Source: Ornithodoros turicata (taxonomy: Eukaryota > Arthropoda > Arachnida > Ixodida > Argasidae). Taken from it: a stretch of 64,000 nucleotides of DNA. Position 1 is the first letter of the stretch. The number at the start of each line of letters is the position of its first letter. The notes under the pieces were generated by a model, which was given only the letters and a program-made list of their open reading frames with translations, did no database searches and was not told the DNA's origin. Positions 21,341 through 33,515 of this stretch are shown piece by piece. Position numbers and translations under genes: made by a program. The DNA lies in the NCBI RefSeq assembly GCF_037126465.1, contig NC_088206.1, positions 69,133,687-69,197,686 of the forward strand, in the 5' to 3' direction.

Positions 21341-22870
21341 ACAGGTGGTGACGCAGAATGGCTGAAGTGACTTCTGCTATCGAAGCGCTGTTTTTATGTG
21401 GTCATCTGAAGTACATGCGTATTAAGGATAGGACAAGACATACATTATTTGGATGTTATGACTGCGAGGAGTACACACGGAATTCCTGACTGAAATTAAC
21501 ACAAAATTCAAATTCGATGACAACCCTGTAAATGAGTATGGTACGTTGAAGTTTCCCATCTTGTTCACATATTTAATTGCCTGGGACCTAGAAGGGGCTC
21601 AGCGTACACATCATCTACCACACGAAGCAGAAGCAAGCATACAATGAGTTCATCCTGCCCAGGAGATTACACAACAGGGCCGGCCACTTTTCTACTTCGT
21701 GACATATCACCCAGCCGACTTCACCAAAGTAAGACGCTTCGTTGCATGACTACGGTTGCAAGAAAGACAATGTCATAGCCGAGCCAAGGAATACCATCCA
21801 TGACTTATGCAGACGGGTTCAGAAGACGGTGCTGAAGCCATTACATCTTTTATGCGGCGATGTCGAAAACATAACCAGGGCAAGGAAACAGTTGCTAGAC
21901 GAAGGTGGATTCACAGGAGGCAGAAGTTTGTCTGGCAGACGTGCCTGGCTGCTCTGAGGGGAAGTTATCATCTGCATTGTGCAGATAAGACACCTGGTGA
22001 AAGGCTATCAGCTGCCGTCACCTGATGTGCAGTGACGTCGATAATCTTTTGACTGGTACTGATCGTCTGCTATGTTTCGAGTGACATATATGTGCCACAT
22101 GCACTGCATCTTGGAAATATCCGATGCAACATCGTGAATATATTGTGCTATCTGACAGGCACACCGACCCAAAATGTGTTTTCCACCGAAGTCGACAAGG
22201 TATTTCTGTGCGAGGTCATGCTAGGACATGGCGTGCAACATGGACACCTGTGGACTGACCAAGACTCGTGCCAACCCTGTTACATGTGAATGTGTCATTT
22301 TTATGTCATCAACATGAGTCCGGAAAACATTCCACGATTGGCTGTGTGGAACATGTACAACAAACCTAGAAAAAAGCTAATCACAAATCAATTCACGAAC
22401 GTTAATTACGTATTGTTAAAATATCACAACAAAACTTGTATGTAGCATCCAGTACCTGCTTCATAACCCTAATTTTCCCGTACAATAAGTTATCAAATGT
22501 TGCTGTTTGTTACTTCATAAGGAGTTACAAAACCTCGGACGCAAACCTTCCTGTAAATAATGTCCATCTTCCACCACCATTTCTCACGCCCCCTATCTCT
22601 GAGCATGACGTCATCGTTTCTACTACGTCACGTGTTCCGCCACATGGACTTCCTGTTCCGACTCCTGGTGTTAGCTGGTCGAACCACGCCAAAGCAGCCT
22701 GAGTCCATCCATCGCGTGGTGAAGGATAATAATGAAGATACATCCACCTTCTTGAGAGTAACGACTATTTTGTGCAGGGAATCCATTTTAAAAAATCGTG
22801 CCAAGGAAGAAAGGAAAGACTGCTGTAGATAAGGCAGGGAGTTTGTGAATAAAACGTGTGGATTATCTTC
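21341..22870 (+). other. Probable 3' UTR of the SLC3-like gene
   Basis: No canonical AATAAA appears close after the stop codon. The first good one is at 22848, which gives a UTR of about 1.5 kb. The stretch 21740-22290 has some open frame but matches no family I know and shows no start or splice context of its own. Confidence 0.45.
22848..22853 (+). terminator. Candidate polyadenylation signal AATAAA
   Basis: AATAAA, followed within about 30 bases by GT-rich sequence (cgtgtgg, then ttagtttgtt), the usual layout of a cleavage and polyadenylation site. It is the first such site downstream of the stop codon at 21340. Confidence 0.5.
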
Positions 22871-23307
22871 TTAGTTTGTTATTCATTCCGTGACATCCGG
22901 ACATCCGTCTTCGGAAGGCATCTGTCGGTACTGCGCAAAGAGAGGAAGAAAGAAAAATTGTAGGAAGACGTTTCCTTTTATCCGACTGTAAGCTCAGAAG
23001 CCGCCATTACCAATACGAACGTCACTGCTGCGATGCTGGCACGTAATCCAACGCAAGCCTGCGAACTTTGTGTGCTGTGGTACACACTCCTCTACTACAG
23101 ACAAAATACCTGGCCATACAGAAAGCTCTTAGCACAGAGGTAGTACTTCTGGTGGCCGTTGCTTCGCGAAGGGTTTGGCGCTAGTTCACGCTATTCGTTA
23201 TCACGTGATTTTCTGAAAGCGCGGCAATATTTACGACAAAGAAGGGCGTTGCGCGTGCGTAGCAGTCAGCAGACAAATGACGGCCGTAAACTACGATGAT
23301 CATAACG
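22871..23307. other. Intergenic, no gene seen
   Basis: Sequence downstream of the polyadenylation signal. No element or coding frame recognised. Confidence 0.4.
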
Positions 23308-24530
23308 TACTGCTTGCGACACACTTGTCTGTAATCTCTAGCTCGTGACGCAACGATCCCCTATCGGCGATGTGGTGCACGATGGGACGGTGCCAAAATC
23401 GCTCCCGAGGGGAGGCTTTGAAAGCCCTGAATACTAGCTCCCTCTGTATAGGGCGAAATCAACCGCGTCGTGTGCTACGAACTTCCGCCATTGTGAAGCC
23501 CACGCGCGGCTCGCGGTGCTCTGAGAAAGGTGTAGTGTTGTGGCACACTTTCAGATTGAGTCGGCGGCGCACGTCAAAAGAACCCCGGGTGGTCGCAGAA
23601 TTACCCTGCGGCGCGTGCAACATGTCGCCACACTGGGCAGACAAACCGTACGTGTAACATCACGGTACCATTATTGATAAATAAAGTGCGGAGGAAGTTT
23701 GAAAAAGGGCGGTCAAATCGGAACACAGCATTCGCGCATGGGGAGAGTGAGCTCCAAAATGGCGGCTTGCCTGCGTTCGCTTCTGCAAAGTGCAGGTCCC
23801 CCAAGGTCGCCATTTTCCCATGTATTTGTTCCTATCCCGATGCGTGCAATGCCGGAGGCCGCCCTTAGATACCCCATTGTTACCAGACGTTGGCTTGCGT
23901 TTGATTGTAGCGCGCTAAAGATCCAGTTGAAGCAAAGTCCAAGCCAGGCCAAGTCACCGAAGGAGAAATGGACGACTGCGCCTGCGGCGCCAGTGGCGGC
24001 GCCTGGTACGACGGGTACGCTACGTGATGCACGCAGCCGTGCACTTGATCCTTTCGATCGCTCAACACGTTTAAAAACGGGACCAAAACGTGAAACACGA
24101 CACAGAAAGTTGTTATACGCGTTTTATTTGGACATATAGAGGCTAGATTCATTCGCAGAAACAACAAAAACATTTTGCCGCTAAACTTAGCGCGCTGAAG
24201 TGATCCGGAACGGCAACAGTGGGGTATCTAGTGGCGGCCTTCTTCGTTCCACGCTTTGCCGAGGTGAGTTTGGGGGACCTGGCAAAGTGTGACTGCAGCC
24301 TAAACAGAGGGAGCTAGTATTCAGGCACCCTGGTCTCGTGCGCCACACAGCGCCGCCACTCGGGTGAGGTATTTGGCCATAGTCTGCCCCCGATGCCCAC
24401 ACCGCCTCTGTTGTCTGCTAGCCTCCCTTCTAAGCCGATTTTGGTACGGTTCCTTCGTGCGCTACACCGCCGGTAGGTTACCATTCCTCCGCGAGCTGTA
24501 GATTTCAGACAAGTGTGTCGCAAGCAGTAC
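23308..24530. mobile_element. Large inverted-repeat element hosting a hAT-like MITE
   Basis: Left arm 23308-23447 (gtactgcttgcgacacactt through tgaatactagctccctctg) matches the inverse of the right arm 24306-24530. The right-arm end recurs as a direct repeat at 24811-24898, 230 bp downstream. A hAT-like copy (23793-24281) sits inside. Confidence 0.65.
23793..24281 (+). mobile_element. Non-autonomous hAT-like element, copy 1
   Basis: 489 bp, starts CAGGTCCCCCAAGGTCGCC and ends ggtgagtttgggggacctg. Perfect 8-bp target duplication gcaaagtg (23785-23792, 24282-24289). Very similar to the copies at 43440 and 52768. It carries a small extra duplication of ggcgcc near 23990. Confidence 0.9.
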
Positions 24531-25279
24531 ATATAATTCCCTAGCCGTCCCAAATAATGGGAAATAGCGCTCCTGGCGGCCACTATCGTATTTGCTCTCC
24601 CGTACAGGACTGCAGCATGTCCTGCTTTTTCTATGTCTAGTAATAGATCGTGCTGTCGTGAGCCAGCTACGATTTTCTCAGTTTCTGTTATCGTGGGGTA
24701 TGCTTGTATTACCCCTTTATATTAAGGAAAGCGTTTTTGCACCCTGCAAGTCCTCTGCTGCGGAAAGAGATATCCACCGGCAATGTGGAGGGACAACCTT
24801 GCGCGCACGCCACGAGCTGTAGATTTTGGACAAGTGTGTCGCAAGCAGTACATACCATTCCCTAGCCGTCCCAAATAATGTGAAATAGCGCTCATGGCGT
24901 TCCTTTCCGTCGCCTATAGGCTTCTAAAGAATTCTTTGGCTCTGCGGGACTCAAAGTTGGTCCGTATACTCTGACTTCCTCCCTATCTTTAAGTGTGCTC
25001 TGTGCACGGTGCCACAGAGCACTGTCTACTCTTGAAGGCTCTTATCGTCTCATGTTTCTTCTCTTCTGAGCCCTCAGTTTTACGTCATTATCTAAGGGGT
25101 AATTTATTGGTTCACTTATCTCTTTGCTGGCCCAATAATATTTTCGATTGGTTTTAGTTTTTAGTTGATGAAGCGGACATAGCTGATTTTATGGCTCAGG
25201 CTCTCCGAACATCCCCGCAGCAGTTTCAACACGTACAGCACATAGCCGTAAAATAATTTTGTACACGAATACCAATGTA

Positions 25280-25518
25280 CAGGGTAGCTACCTATAAAAG
25301 TTTACCCAACATGGCTTCCGTCTCAATTGTTTTCCCATAGGGATTTGGAGGTTTTCGGCTGTAACTTTGGATTGCGACGTTGAATCGGTTCGAAATTTAC
25401 CGCAATGAAGCGTACCAATGCGAGTTCCACGCGGACACAGGAATTTTGCACCTGCATTGAGTAATTGGTGAGTGCGGCGCGCCAGCAGGGGGTGAATTTT
25501 TATTAGGCAGCTACCCTG
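25280..25518. mobile_element. Mariner-like MITE
   Basis: 239 bp with ends CAGGGTAGCTACCTA and its inverse (taggcagctaccctg), TA on both borders (25278-25279, 25519-25520). Confidence 0.75.
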
Positions 25519-26940
25519 TACATCATACTTGTCAGTAAGGCAAGTAAACTGATCTATTTAATGGGAAAAATTCGTCGGACAATTTCTTGTCTGTTGTCTG
25601 TTCGTGCTCGCTTCCTGTAAGCGAAACTCTTTTCTCTCTCCCTCTTTTTTTTTTTTTAGCAGGGATATAGAAACGAGCTAAAAGCAGTGCCCGGAAATGT
25701 TATCACGATGAAGTAACCAGCAACCTTATATCGAAACCGACAGTGAACTTCGTTACACAAAACACAGCAGCAGCACAAAACAATAGAAGTCACCCCCCCC
25801 CCCCAAAAAAAAAGAAAAAAAATATATATATATATACTCACAAGGCCGCACAGTGCGCCCTCTACCAGTCCTAGTCACGAGGAACAAAAAAATAAAAGCG
25901 CCCTTACGACGAAATGCAGTTACCTTCCCGGTTTTTCTTGCAATATAGATCAGTTCTTCCACCGCGTGATGGATTGTGGGAGGAAACTCTCTTTTTTTTT
26001 TCTTTTTGTTGCGTGTGTGTGTCCGCCTTCCTTCTTTTTATATTCTTCCCTTTGTGGCGGCTAGCATTGTTATTAGTCTCAAGAAGATGTATGGGGGTCC
26101 CACTTACTTTGATGCCGTATACAGGGTTGCATTTCTCAATCCCCCCGAGGGTTGTGCGGAAATGCGTAGTACCTGTGGTGGTCGATAGTCGGTTTCTTGG
26201 CGCAAGTGTTTGTGTCGCGGTCGCGCACAGGTGCTTCGTGGTGGCAACACGTGATACAAAAAGGAAAAAAAAAAAAGAGCAGTCTGAATGAAAGGCGGCT
26301 TTAAAGACTTTAGGTGAATCCAACGTATACCCCTGTCTACACTGGTGCCCCCGACGGACGGCAGAGGTGTTCTCGCACACGGGAGTTTCTATGGCAACCC
26401 ATGTGCCCTAACAACAGATGGCGTACCGACAAATGTGTAACAACGATAAGTAACGTAAACTAACGATAAGTGAGCTCTTTGGTTAATACTCTTCTATATA
26501 GTCGTGAACTTGAAAATCTACCAAAAGCCACCAGTTTTGCCACGTCGCAGTAAATATGGACAGCGAAGATAGATCTCCGTTTGCAGTGACTTTGGGGCAG
26601 GAGCAGACATCTTGTCCGTCGAATTTGTGAAAAAAGACAAGAAAAGGAAGGAAGAAAGAAAGAGAGAGAAAATGACAATATATTCTCGGACAACGCGGCC
26701 AGACACGGTGGATGAATTGTTTCGTGTCTATTTTCCTGTTTTTAGCGAGGGCTTCGGGTCCTGCTCTCATCACACTGACGGTACCGTGTATTTAGTATAT
26801 TTACACCAGAGACACTCATGTAATACTCCAGCGAAATACGAGAACGACGTCATAGCTTTCTGCTGTCGCGCAAGCGCGAGCGATCAACGTCACGTATTTT
26901 CGTGCCCCGCTCTACGGCACGCGCGCACGTGGTATTCCGT

Positions 26941-26973
26941 AGCAGACGACAGGAAAAGACGGTGTCGTCTGCT
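26941..26973. repeat. Inverted pair of the GCAGACGAC motif
   Basis: agcagacgaca and tgtcgtctgct face each other across an 11-bp spacer. Counting flanking bases, the arms are about 12 bp and perfect (tagcagacgaca versus its inverse). Confidence 0.8.
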
Positions 26974-27030
26974 AAATGCGCACTACGCCTCTGCCTTCTG
27001 TTAGAATATTCCGAGAGGATGTCGCTGGTC

Positions 27031-27279
27031 TGTACAGCTCCCGTCAACCTTAATAATAACACAGAAAAAAATATCTCATTTGCGAGCGTGATAACAGACA
27101 CCCTGGGGGCACTGAGGGAATGTCAAGTACACAAAATCCTTGCGTTAAACTAACAGAATAATTTTGTTCAATTAAGATTTCCACATGGCCTCAAGGGTTG
27201 CTGTTATCGCGCTCGGGAACGAGACCACATTTTTTTTTTTTTTTTCAGTGTTCTTATTAAGGTTGACGGTAGCTGTACA
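27031..27279. repeat. Inverted-repeat element
   Basis: Arm tgtacagctcccgtcaacct with taataataacac matches the inverse at the right end (aaggttgacggtagctgtaca). A second matched block (gcgagcgtgataacag versus ctgttatcgcgctcg) lies inside. Confidence 0.65.
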
Positions 27280-28176
27280 CGGTAAGTAGACGCTCCCTTA
27301 ACGCCGATCTTTCTGCTATAGATAAGGACGGTGGAAATACTATAAACCATGCCTGTATACTTCTTGTACGTACAGGAAGGTTCTCCAGCTCCTATATGAG
27401 AAATTATTAATCTGAAAGCGAGACCATATGGTTACCTAAGACTTATAGTGAAACCTGGCAAGCACCGCTGGCCAGCACTCATAGATATCGTAATTATGTC
27501 TCTTGTTGTGTTCCTTTTTGTTTTGTTTTGTTTTTTTTAGTGCCTGCATCTGCATTCAGGCAACAATGGCAGTTTCCCACAGCCTTTCATTACGAGCTCA
27601 GGCACCTTTACACGAACGCTCCCGCCTCCACTTTAACATTACGTCACAATCGACATTCAGTGTGTTCGGTTACCTCGGTCAAACGATTCTCATACCTCCA
27701 TCATATCGCAAAGACATTCTCTCTTACATAAAAATACCGTGGATCGTCTAAAAAGAAGGACAACACACACACACAAAACGAAAATGGCATATCGGCGATT
27801 CCTTCCCGACGATACGAAAGCAATAAAAGTAAAGCTCCAATATAACATATATCTGTCGTTCCGAACCATATCGGGCATGCTGTAGAAGCTGCTGGTGCAG
27901 CAGGAGCGACAGGGCAATTTCTCGCGACATGTCGCCCCCTCTGCAGGCGACAGCAGTCTCCTGGCTGTCACGTCTCGGGGAAATGGATCCAAATCGGGTC
28001 TGTTCCTCCTATTGCTTTCGTATTCCGTGGCAGCATGACGGCGTTACAAATGGTTTCTGCGCTGTTGCATCACCCAGCCGCTATAGATAGGTTGCCAACC
28101 GGGATATTGGCCTTCCTCCAACACTGCCCTCCAAAAATCACGGCAGTGCGGCCGAACTGCTGCTGGCTACTGCTTT

Positions 28177-29115
28177 GTCGTCTGCGAATGAATGCACGAT
28201 CAATTTCATTGCAGACGACAGAAACAGACGGAGCCAATCTGTCGTCTGTTATGTAGGGTGCATTTGAAATTTTAGACGACGTGGGGGGTCTTTACATAAC
28301 GTGGAAGTGACGCGATGATTTGAAAGCTTCCATCCGCCAACAGAGGTTATATAGATGTATGGACTGTCTTTGGACGAGAAGGGTCATGTGATCTTCAAGT
28401 ATGACGATCTCGGTTCCACCACAGACGACACAATCAGGTCGGGCGCTTTGGCGAAGCCACCACAAGCCAAAGCTATAGTTGTGGTGATAACTGGCAGTTC
28501 TTTTTCGTTGTTGATTGCAATTGATTACTGATTATATCAGTTATAATATATAAATATTATTATTAATATTCATAACAATGGTTAACCGCTGTCTAATGCT
28601 ACCTTAGTACATTCGGCATAGAGCTTTTCCGTGACGTACTTTCGCAGTGTCACCCTGCCGTCGCTTCCATCCACGTCTGTTTCTTGTTATCTTTAATGGC
28701 TCTTCAATGAAACCAAATTTTGTATTTGTTTGTGCCGACAGCAGCCGCTGAAACGCATTCAGCAGTTTCAAACGACGCTTCTCTAGCCATGCCATCTCGT
28801 ACAACTTGAATCACCTACTGTCTGCATTCCCAATTTCGTGTCTTTCACTCAACCCTTTTTAATATTGAAGTCACCATAGCAACCGATCACTAGCAGCCGA
28901 TGCGCCACGGTTGGGTCATCTGCCGCCCAGTCGTCTGCGGCGCCTATTTCAACTGTCGTCTGCTAGCGTTGCATAGTATTAGGGCACTGATGTACGAGGT
29001 CCTTCTTTATTACACGTACATGTATCCGCAAGCACCGCAACCATTTTCTTTTTCTTTTTCATTCCTGCGCAGTACATACATATAAAGTTGCAGACGACAA
29101 CGCATTGCAGACGAC
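28177..29115. repeat. Cluster of the GTCGTCTGC/GCAGACGAC motif
   Basis: Exact copies at 28177, 28211, 28930, 28955, 29090 and 29107; one-mismatch copies at 28241 and 28421; a weaker one at 28272. 28177/28211 and 28211/28241 are inverted pairs. The first pair extends to about 16 bp arms (tgtcgtctgcgaatgaa versus ttcattgcagacgaca). 29090/29107 are direct repeats 17 bp apart. Flanks outside the core are unrelated. Confidence 0.8.
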
Positions 29116-29835
29116 TTTTGTTTACTGCAATTCATGGCACCGTCCATCTCTTTGATAAGACCGGGCGGGACCTTCCGTTGGTGCGTACGGTTCTTTCTTT
29201 TTTTTTCTTCTTCTTCTTTTTTAATGTCTTTCTCGTGAAAAAGCGAATGGCCGTATAGAAAATCATATAGGCAGCATAGTCAGTCCGAAAGAGAGAAGGA
29301 AATAAAGTATAGTAGGGGAAACACACCGTTAAATGTTGAATAATTCATGGCAATACTAGGTACGCTTGCGCTAGGCATAACTTTGATCCGCGCAGCTCCT
29401 GTCTCGAGATATATAAGGCAGATATGATTACCATAAATATGAAACGGAAGATAAAGGGAAATACATGGAGATGGGGAAGAAGAGAAAGAAGGGGGAAAAA
29501 GAAAACCAACGTTCCGCTTTATGCCGCCAGGGTAATATCGGGAAGGAAGTCTTTTGTCTTTCTTTTGCTCACTCAGAGAAGCCTCCTTTTTCTTTTTTCT
29601 TCTTTCATGCTTTTTTGCCTTGGAGTTCGATAGTGGTTTGAAGCGTTTCTTTTTCTCCTTTTGTACGGAGATATAGAAAAACATGTATACAAGTAGCCTG
29701 TCAGCTGTTCGAATCTAGCAGTGTTATTTTCAATGGATATTTGTGATGCACACACGTAGGAAGAGCAGGAAGGTTTGAAAACCAAAAACAAACCTCATTT
29801 TCATCGATGAAAGATGAAAGTCACTGAAAAGGTTA

Positions 29836-29907
29836 GCCAGCTGTAGGGATCGAACCCACATCTTCTGGATTGCCGGTCCAGGGCTCTACCAATTGAGCTA
29901 AGCTAAC
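29836..29907 (-). tRNA. tRNA-like cloverleaf (anticodon position GGC), left copy
   Basis: 72 nt that fold with acceptor GTTAGCT/AGCTGGC (two G-U pairs), D stem GCTC/GAGC, anticodon stem CTGGA/TCCAG and T arm GTGGG-TTCGATC-CCTAC. Loop CCGGCAA puts GGC at the anticodon but has C instead of the invariant T33. That, and its place inside a repeat, suggests a SINE promoter and not a working tRNA. Confidence 0.5.
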
Positions 29908-31725
29908 ACGCCTCTCCAGCGACTTTCGGGGTGCGTCATCTGAAGGGACGACAAACCAGCCACTCACTCTCACTCACCCTCCTTTCACTCTTACATTTTT
30001 GCTCACTCATACACACATTCATACGACGGAAATCGACGCAAGCGGCACCTGATGAACAAGAGATAAACTGATGTTCTGAGGCTGGAACAACATAGAGGGG
30101 ACAGATACACACAAAGCCTCAAATTGCCTAAGAAATCAACGATGAAAGATGAAAGTCACTGAAAAGGTTAGCCAGCTGTAGGTTAGCCAGCTGTGGGTTC
30201 GATCCCTACAGCTGGCTAACCTTTTCAGTGACTTTCATCTTTCATCGTTGATTTCTTAGGCAATTTGAGGCTTTGTGTGTATCTGTCCCCTCTATGTTGT
30301 TCCAGCCTCAGAACATCAGTTTATCTCTTGCTCATTTTCATGTTTATGGAAATTAGTTTTGGTCTTCAAACCTTCCTTACTTCAGAGCGAATGCCACGTC
30401 GATGACTTTGGTTGCCTTCCCGTGTTTGTGCGTCATGTTAAACACTCGGAACATCTTTTTGTATACGGTTGCACGCAGCTGGAAGACAGCTGGCGACTGA
30501 CAGCGAGCGTACACTATCACAGAATGAGGGACAAAACACTTCAAAAGTGCAAAATTCCACCGCTGATATTGTGAGAATCACACCAACGTACACCCTCTAC
30601 GAGGTTCTCTTAAGTTCGTACGAAATAAATTACGGGCAAGTTGGTCACCATTTCCAAGGTGCTAGGAGGGCTGCTTCCATATTTCATGTTCTCCGCTGTG
30701 TGGCGTGCCGCTCGCTTTCCTATAGCAACGAGTGTGGTAGCACTCTCGTCCGAAGGTTCTTAATGTTCCTTGTAATGGGCGGTTGCGAGCTAAAATTACC
30801 CAGTAGCTCTCCACAGAAGAAGTCTTCTCATAAGCTGTAGGGGCGGCTCTGCCTCTCTAAGGGTGTCATTGCGGTGAAGTATCCTTTACGGGCACGTTTT
30901 TCTAAGGAGATGTGTGCTCGGAGAAGTTAGACGCATAATTTTCGAGGTTCAGCCTTTCGTGTGCTGTTAATATTGTCGTGAGCACTTCGCGTTGCACGGT
31001 ATTAGGCGCTTTCCTCAAAATAAGTGTTAGAATTACACTAGACGATAGCAGAAAAGACTAGCAGTGGGCACACACAGCGTCTGCAGCAAAGCAATAGCAC
31101 TTGGACTTAGTAGTGTGGGTTGATAGCACTGTGGCCGGCGGTGGTGCGAGCACTACTTCACGACAAGGTGATAAGCAAATTGACAAATAAATGTAGTATC
31201 AGGTTTGTTATGTCGAGTGGCAATAATGGAACAGTATATTTTTGAAATTAACGGAGAAGGACCGATGGGTGGTGGTGGTGGTGGTGATAGGGCTTGCCGT
31301 TGTCGGCCTCACGTAGACCGATGGGTCATGTCCCCTTGCTGCTCATCTTTCATTCACGTGCATCGGAAGCCCATCGAACTGCATGCAGCGTTTTCATATT
31401 TGAGATTGGGTCAAAAAAGCGGAACCTATAACGAATTCAACTCATTTTCAATAGATAAACTGATGTTCTGAGGCTGGAACAACATAGAGGAACATAGAGG
31501 AACAACAAATTTGAGGCTTTGTTTGTATCTGTCCCTTCTATGTTGTTCCAGCCTCAGAACATCAGTTTATCTCTTGTACAACAGGTGCCGCTTGCGTCGA
31601 TTTCCGTCGTATGAATGTGTGTATGAGTGAGCAAAAATGTAAGAGTGAGAGGAGGGTGAGTGAGAGTGAGTGGCTGGTTTGTCGTCCCTTCAGATGACGC
31701 ACCCCGAAAGTCGCTGGTGAGGCGT

Positions 31726-31797
31726 GTTAGCTTAGCTCAATTGGTAGAGCCCTGGACCGGCAATCCAGAAGATGTGGGTTCGATCCCTACAGCTGGC
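31726..31797 (+). tRNA. tRNA-like cloverleaf (anticodon position GGC), right copy
   Basis: Identical 72 nt to the inverse copy at 29836-29907, with intact A-box and B-box. A third, 3'-half-only copy lies at about 30195-30217. Confidence 0.5.
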
Positions 31798-31826
31798 TAA
31801 CCTTTTCAGTGACTTTCATCTTTCAT

Positions 31827-32895
31827 CATTTTCAATGTTATAATTAGAGCAGAAAGTTCTACCCGATTCACAACTTCAACAGGACAAGCTATATGAGACT
31901 AAACGTCTAGATCCGTAAATAGGAAAGAGCCTCTTTATAAAGGTGTAGACAAATAAAAAGCACAGAACATAAGTGAAGCTGCACACGTGCCCAGGCATGA
32001 AAGGGGGTAGCACATGGGTATCGAACGAGTGTGCACTTGGACTGCATTGGGTTAATGTTAAGCGTTTATGTTATTGGAGCGGACTCCGCTAAATTCTTCG
32101 TAGTGTAGCAATAATGCTCTGACAAAAAATATCGACCTCTGAATACCTGTCCGCTTTTTCAGCTATAAATATCTAGTCAGGAGCACCCAAACACGTTCAT
32201 TTGTAAGACACAAATATAATGAGGTGTAGCTAATATTCGTTCTAGCCGTGTGATTGTTTCAAAATAATCCTAATATGGGAATGAAAAGTAAGGTTTTAAT
32301 ACCACATTAATTAGGGAAATCGCAGAGGTTGAGAAAATTCCGAAGAAGAGTAAAACAGACAAATCGGAAGAAATCTGTCGTCTGCTTTAGTTGCTGCGCA
32401 CACTGCCGCGCAGGGTTTTCTTAGGACGGAGTTTATCGGCCAGTGTCCCCGCGTCGACAAAGTCCTCTCAGCATAGCAACATCGCAGTCATTCGAATCAT
32501 TCATTAGGTTCTCCGTCTTCCTTTCTTTTTTGTTACATGTTCAGAGATATCGCTCTCAATGTAAATATATCTGTCCCCAACGAACTCCATTCAGGTCTGA
32601 AGAGACGCTTGCTCGCGTCATAATGAAGACAGGTGCTGCCCCCTTCGTAAGCACCTTATGGAAATCCTTTCGAACAAACGGGTTACAATCGAGTGAGCCT
32701 CAAATAATTGCGTCGCAACTCGCTTTAAATGTTAATATGAAACGCCGAGTCTTCCTCGAATGAGATGCCTAAATAAATAGCATTATAGAAAGAAGCGAGC
32801 TCATTTCACGCTTTGTATCTCTGTCTCGTGAAAAAAAGATGAGGGGAACCGGTCTGCATCCAGGTATAGAGGCAATACAATCAATCAATCAATCA
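31827..32895. other. Intergenic, no gene seen
   Basis: AT-rich. One exact 9-mer motif at 32377-32385 and an (AATC)n tract at its end (about 32880-32895). Confidence 0.4.
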
Positions 32896-33515
32896 GAACC
32901 AACGACGAACACTTCTTCTTTAATGGACACTAGCTTTCATGTAGCAGACTACATGTCTTCAGGTGTAGAGGTGCAACATACGATGCATGAATATACAATA
33001 CAACATACACGGTAACCATGTGACATGTAAATGGTGAAAGTTTTCTCGCATTCTTTCCTTCTCACACTGGTTCACTCTCACCATTTACATGTCACATAAC
33101 CATGTGACATGTATGCGTGTGTATGTTGTATATGTATACAGAGAACCCTGGTTAATATGGCCCCCGATAATCTGCCATACGCGCTTTATGACCATACTCT
33201 TGGGGGACAATGCTGTGGAACCTCTGCAAATCTCCCCCGTTAATATGACAATTCCGCATTATGACCGAAATTTTCGGGAACGACCATGGTCGTAATAACG
33301 AGGGTTCACTATATTCATGTATCATATAATATATTGTATATCATATATATAATGTCATCCGGATCATAATGTCGTATATATAATGTCCCTAATTGACCTT
33401 TCGGGCATTTTGAATAAATAAATCAATAAGTATGTTGTACCTTTACACCTGAAGAAATGTAGACTGCTACATGAAAGCTAGTGTCCATCAAAGAAGAAGT
33501 GTTCATTGTTGGTTC
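32896..33515. mobile_element. Inverted-repeat element with nested pogo-like MITE
   Basis: Arms of about 85 bp (gaaccaacgacgaacacttc, then ggacactagctttcatgtag) match the inverse at 33430-33515. Inside is another hairpin (33016-33106, catgtgacatgtaaatggtga) and the TA-flanked unit at 33139-33311. Confidence 0.7.
33139..33311. mobile_element. Pogo/Tigger-like MITE, nested
   Basis: Ends CAGAGAACCCTGGTTAATAT and the inverse of aataacgagggttcacta, with TA at both borders. About 173 bp. Confidence 0.65.

Larger units (their letters stand above)
24531..27030. other. Intergenic, repeats only
   Basis: Apart from the direct repeat at 24811-24898 and the MITE at 25280-25518, it holds a C10/A-run/(TA)n tract near 25793-25835 and an inverted pair of the 9-mer motif at 26942-26972. 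No gene. Confidence 0.4.
29806..31826. mobile_element. 2-kb inverted composite carrying tRNA-like sequences
   Basis: About 315 bp at the left end (from gatgaaagatgaaagtcact) is repeated almost identically in inverse at the right end (to 31826). Each end copy contains a full tRNA-like cloverleaf. Each inner edge carries its own palindrome (about 30062-30327 and 31453-31575). The centre (30331-31450) holds no recognisable gene. Order and overlaps suggest tandem or dimeric SINE units joined head to head. Confidence 0.7.

Noticed and set aside
21742..22289. Open frames in the 3' UTR region that might be a separate gene
   Set aside because: No recognised motif, no splice context, and the stretch lies before the first polyadenylation signal of the SLC3-like gene. 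Kept as UTR with low confidence.
28177..29115. CRISPR-like array of short direct repeats
   Set aside because: Repeats are 9 bp, in both orientations, with irregular spacing, in a eukaryotic genome. Not a CRISPR array.
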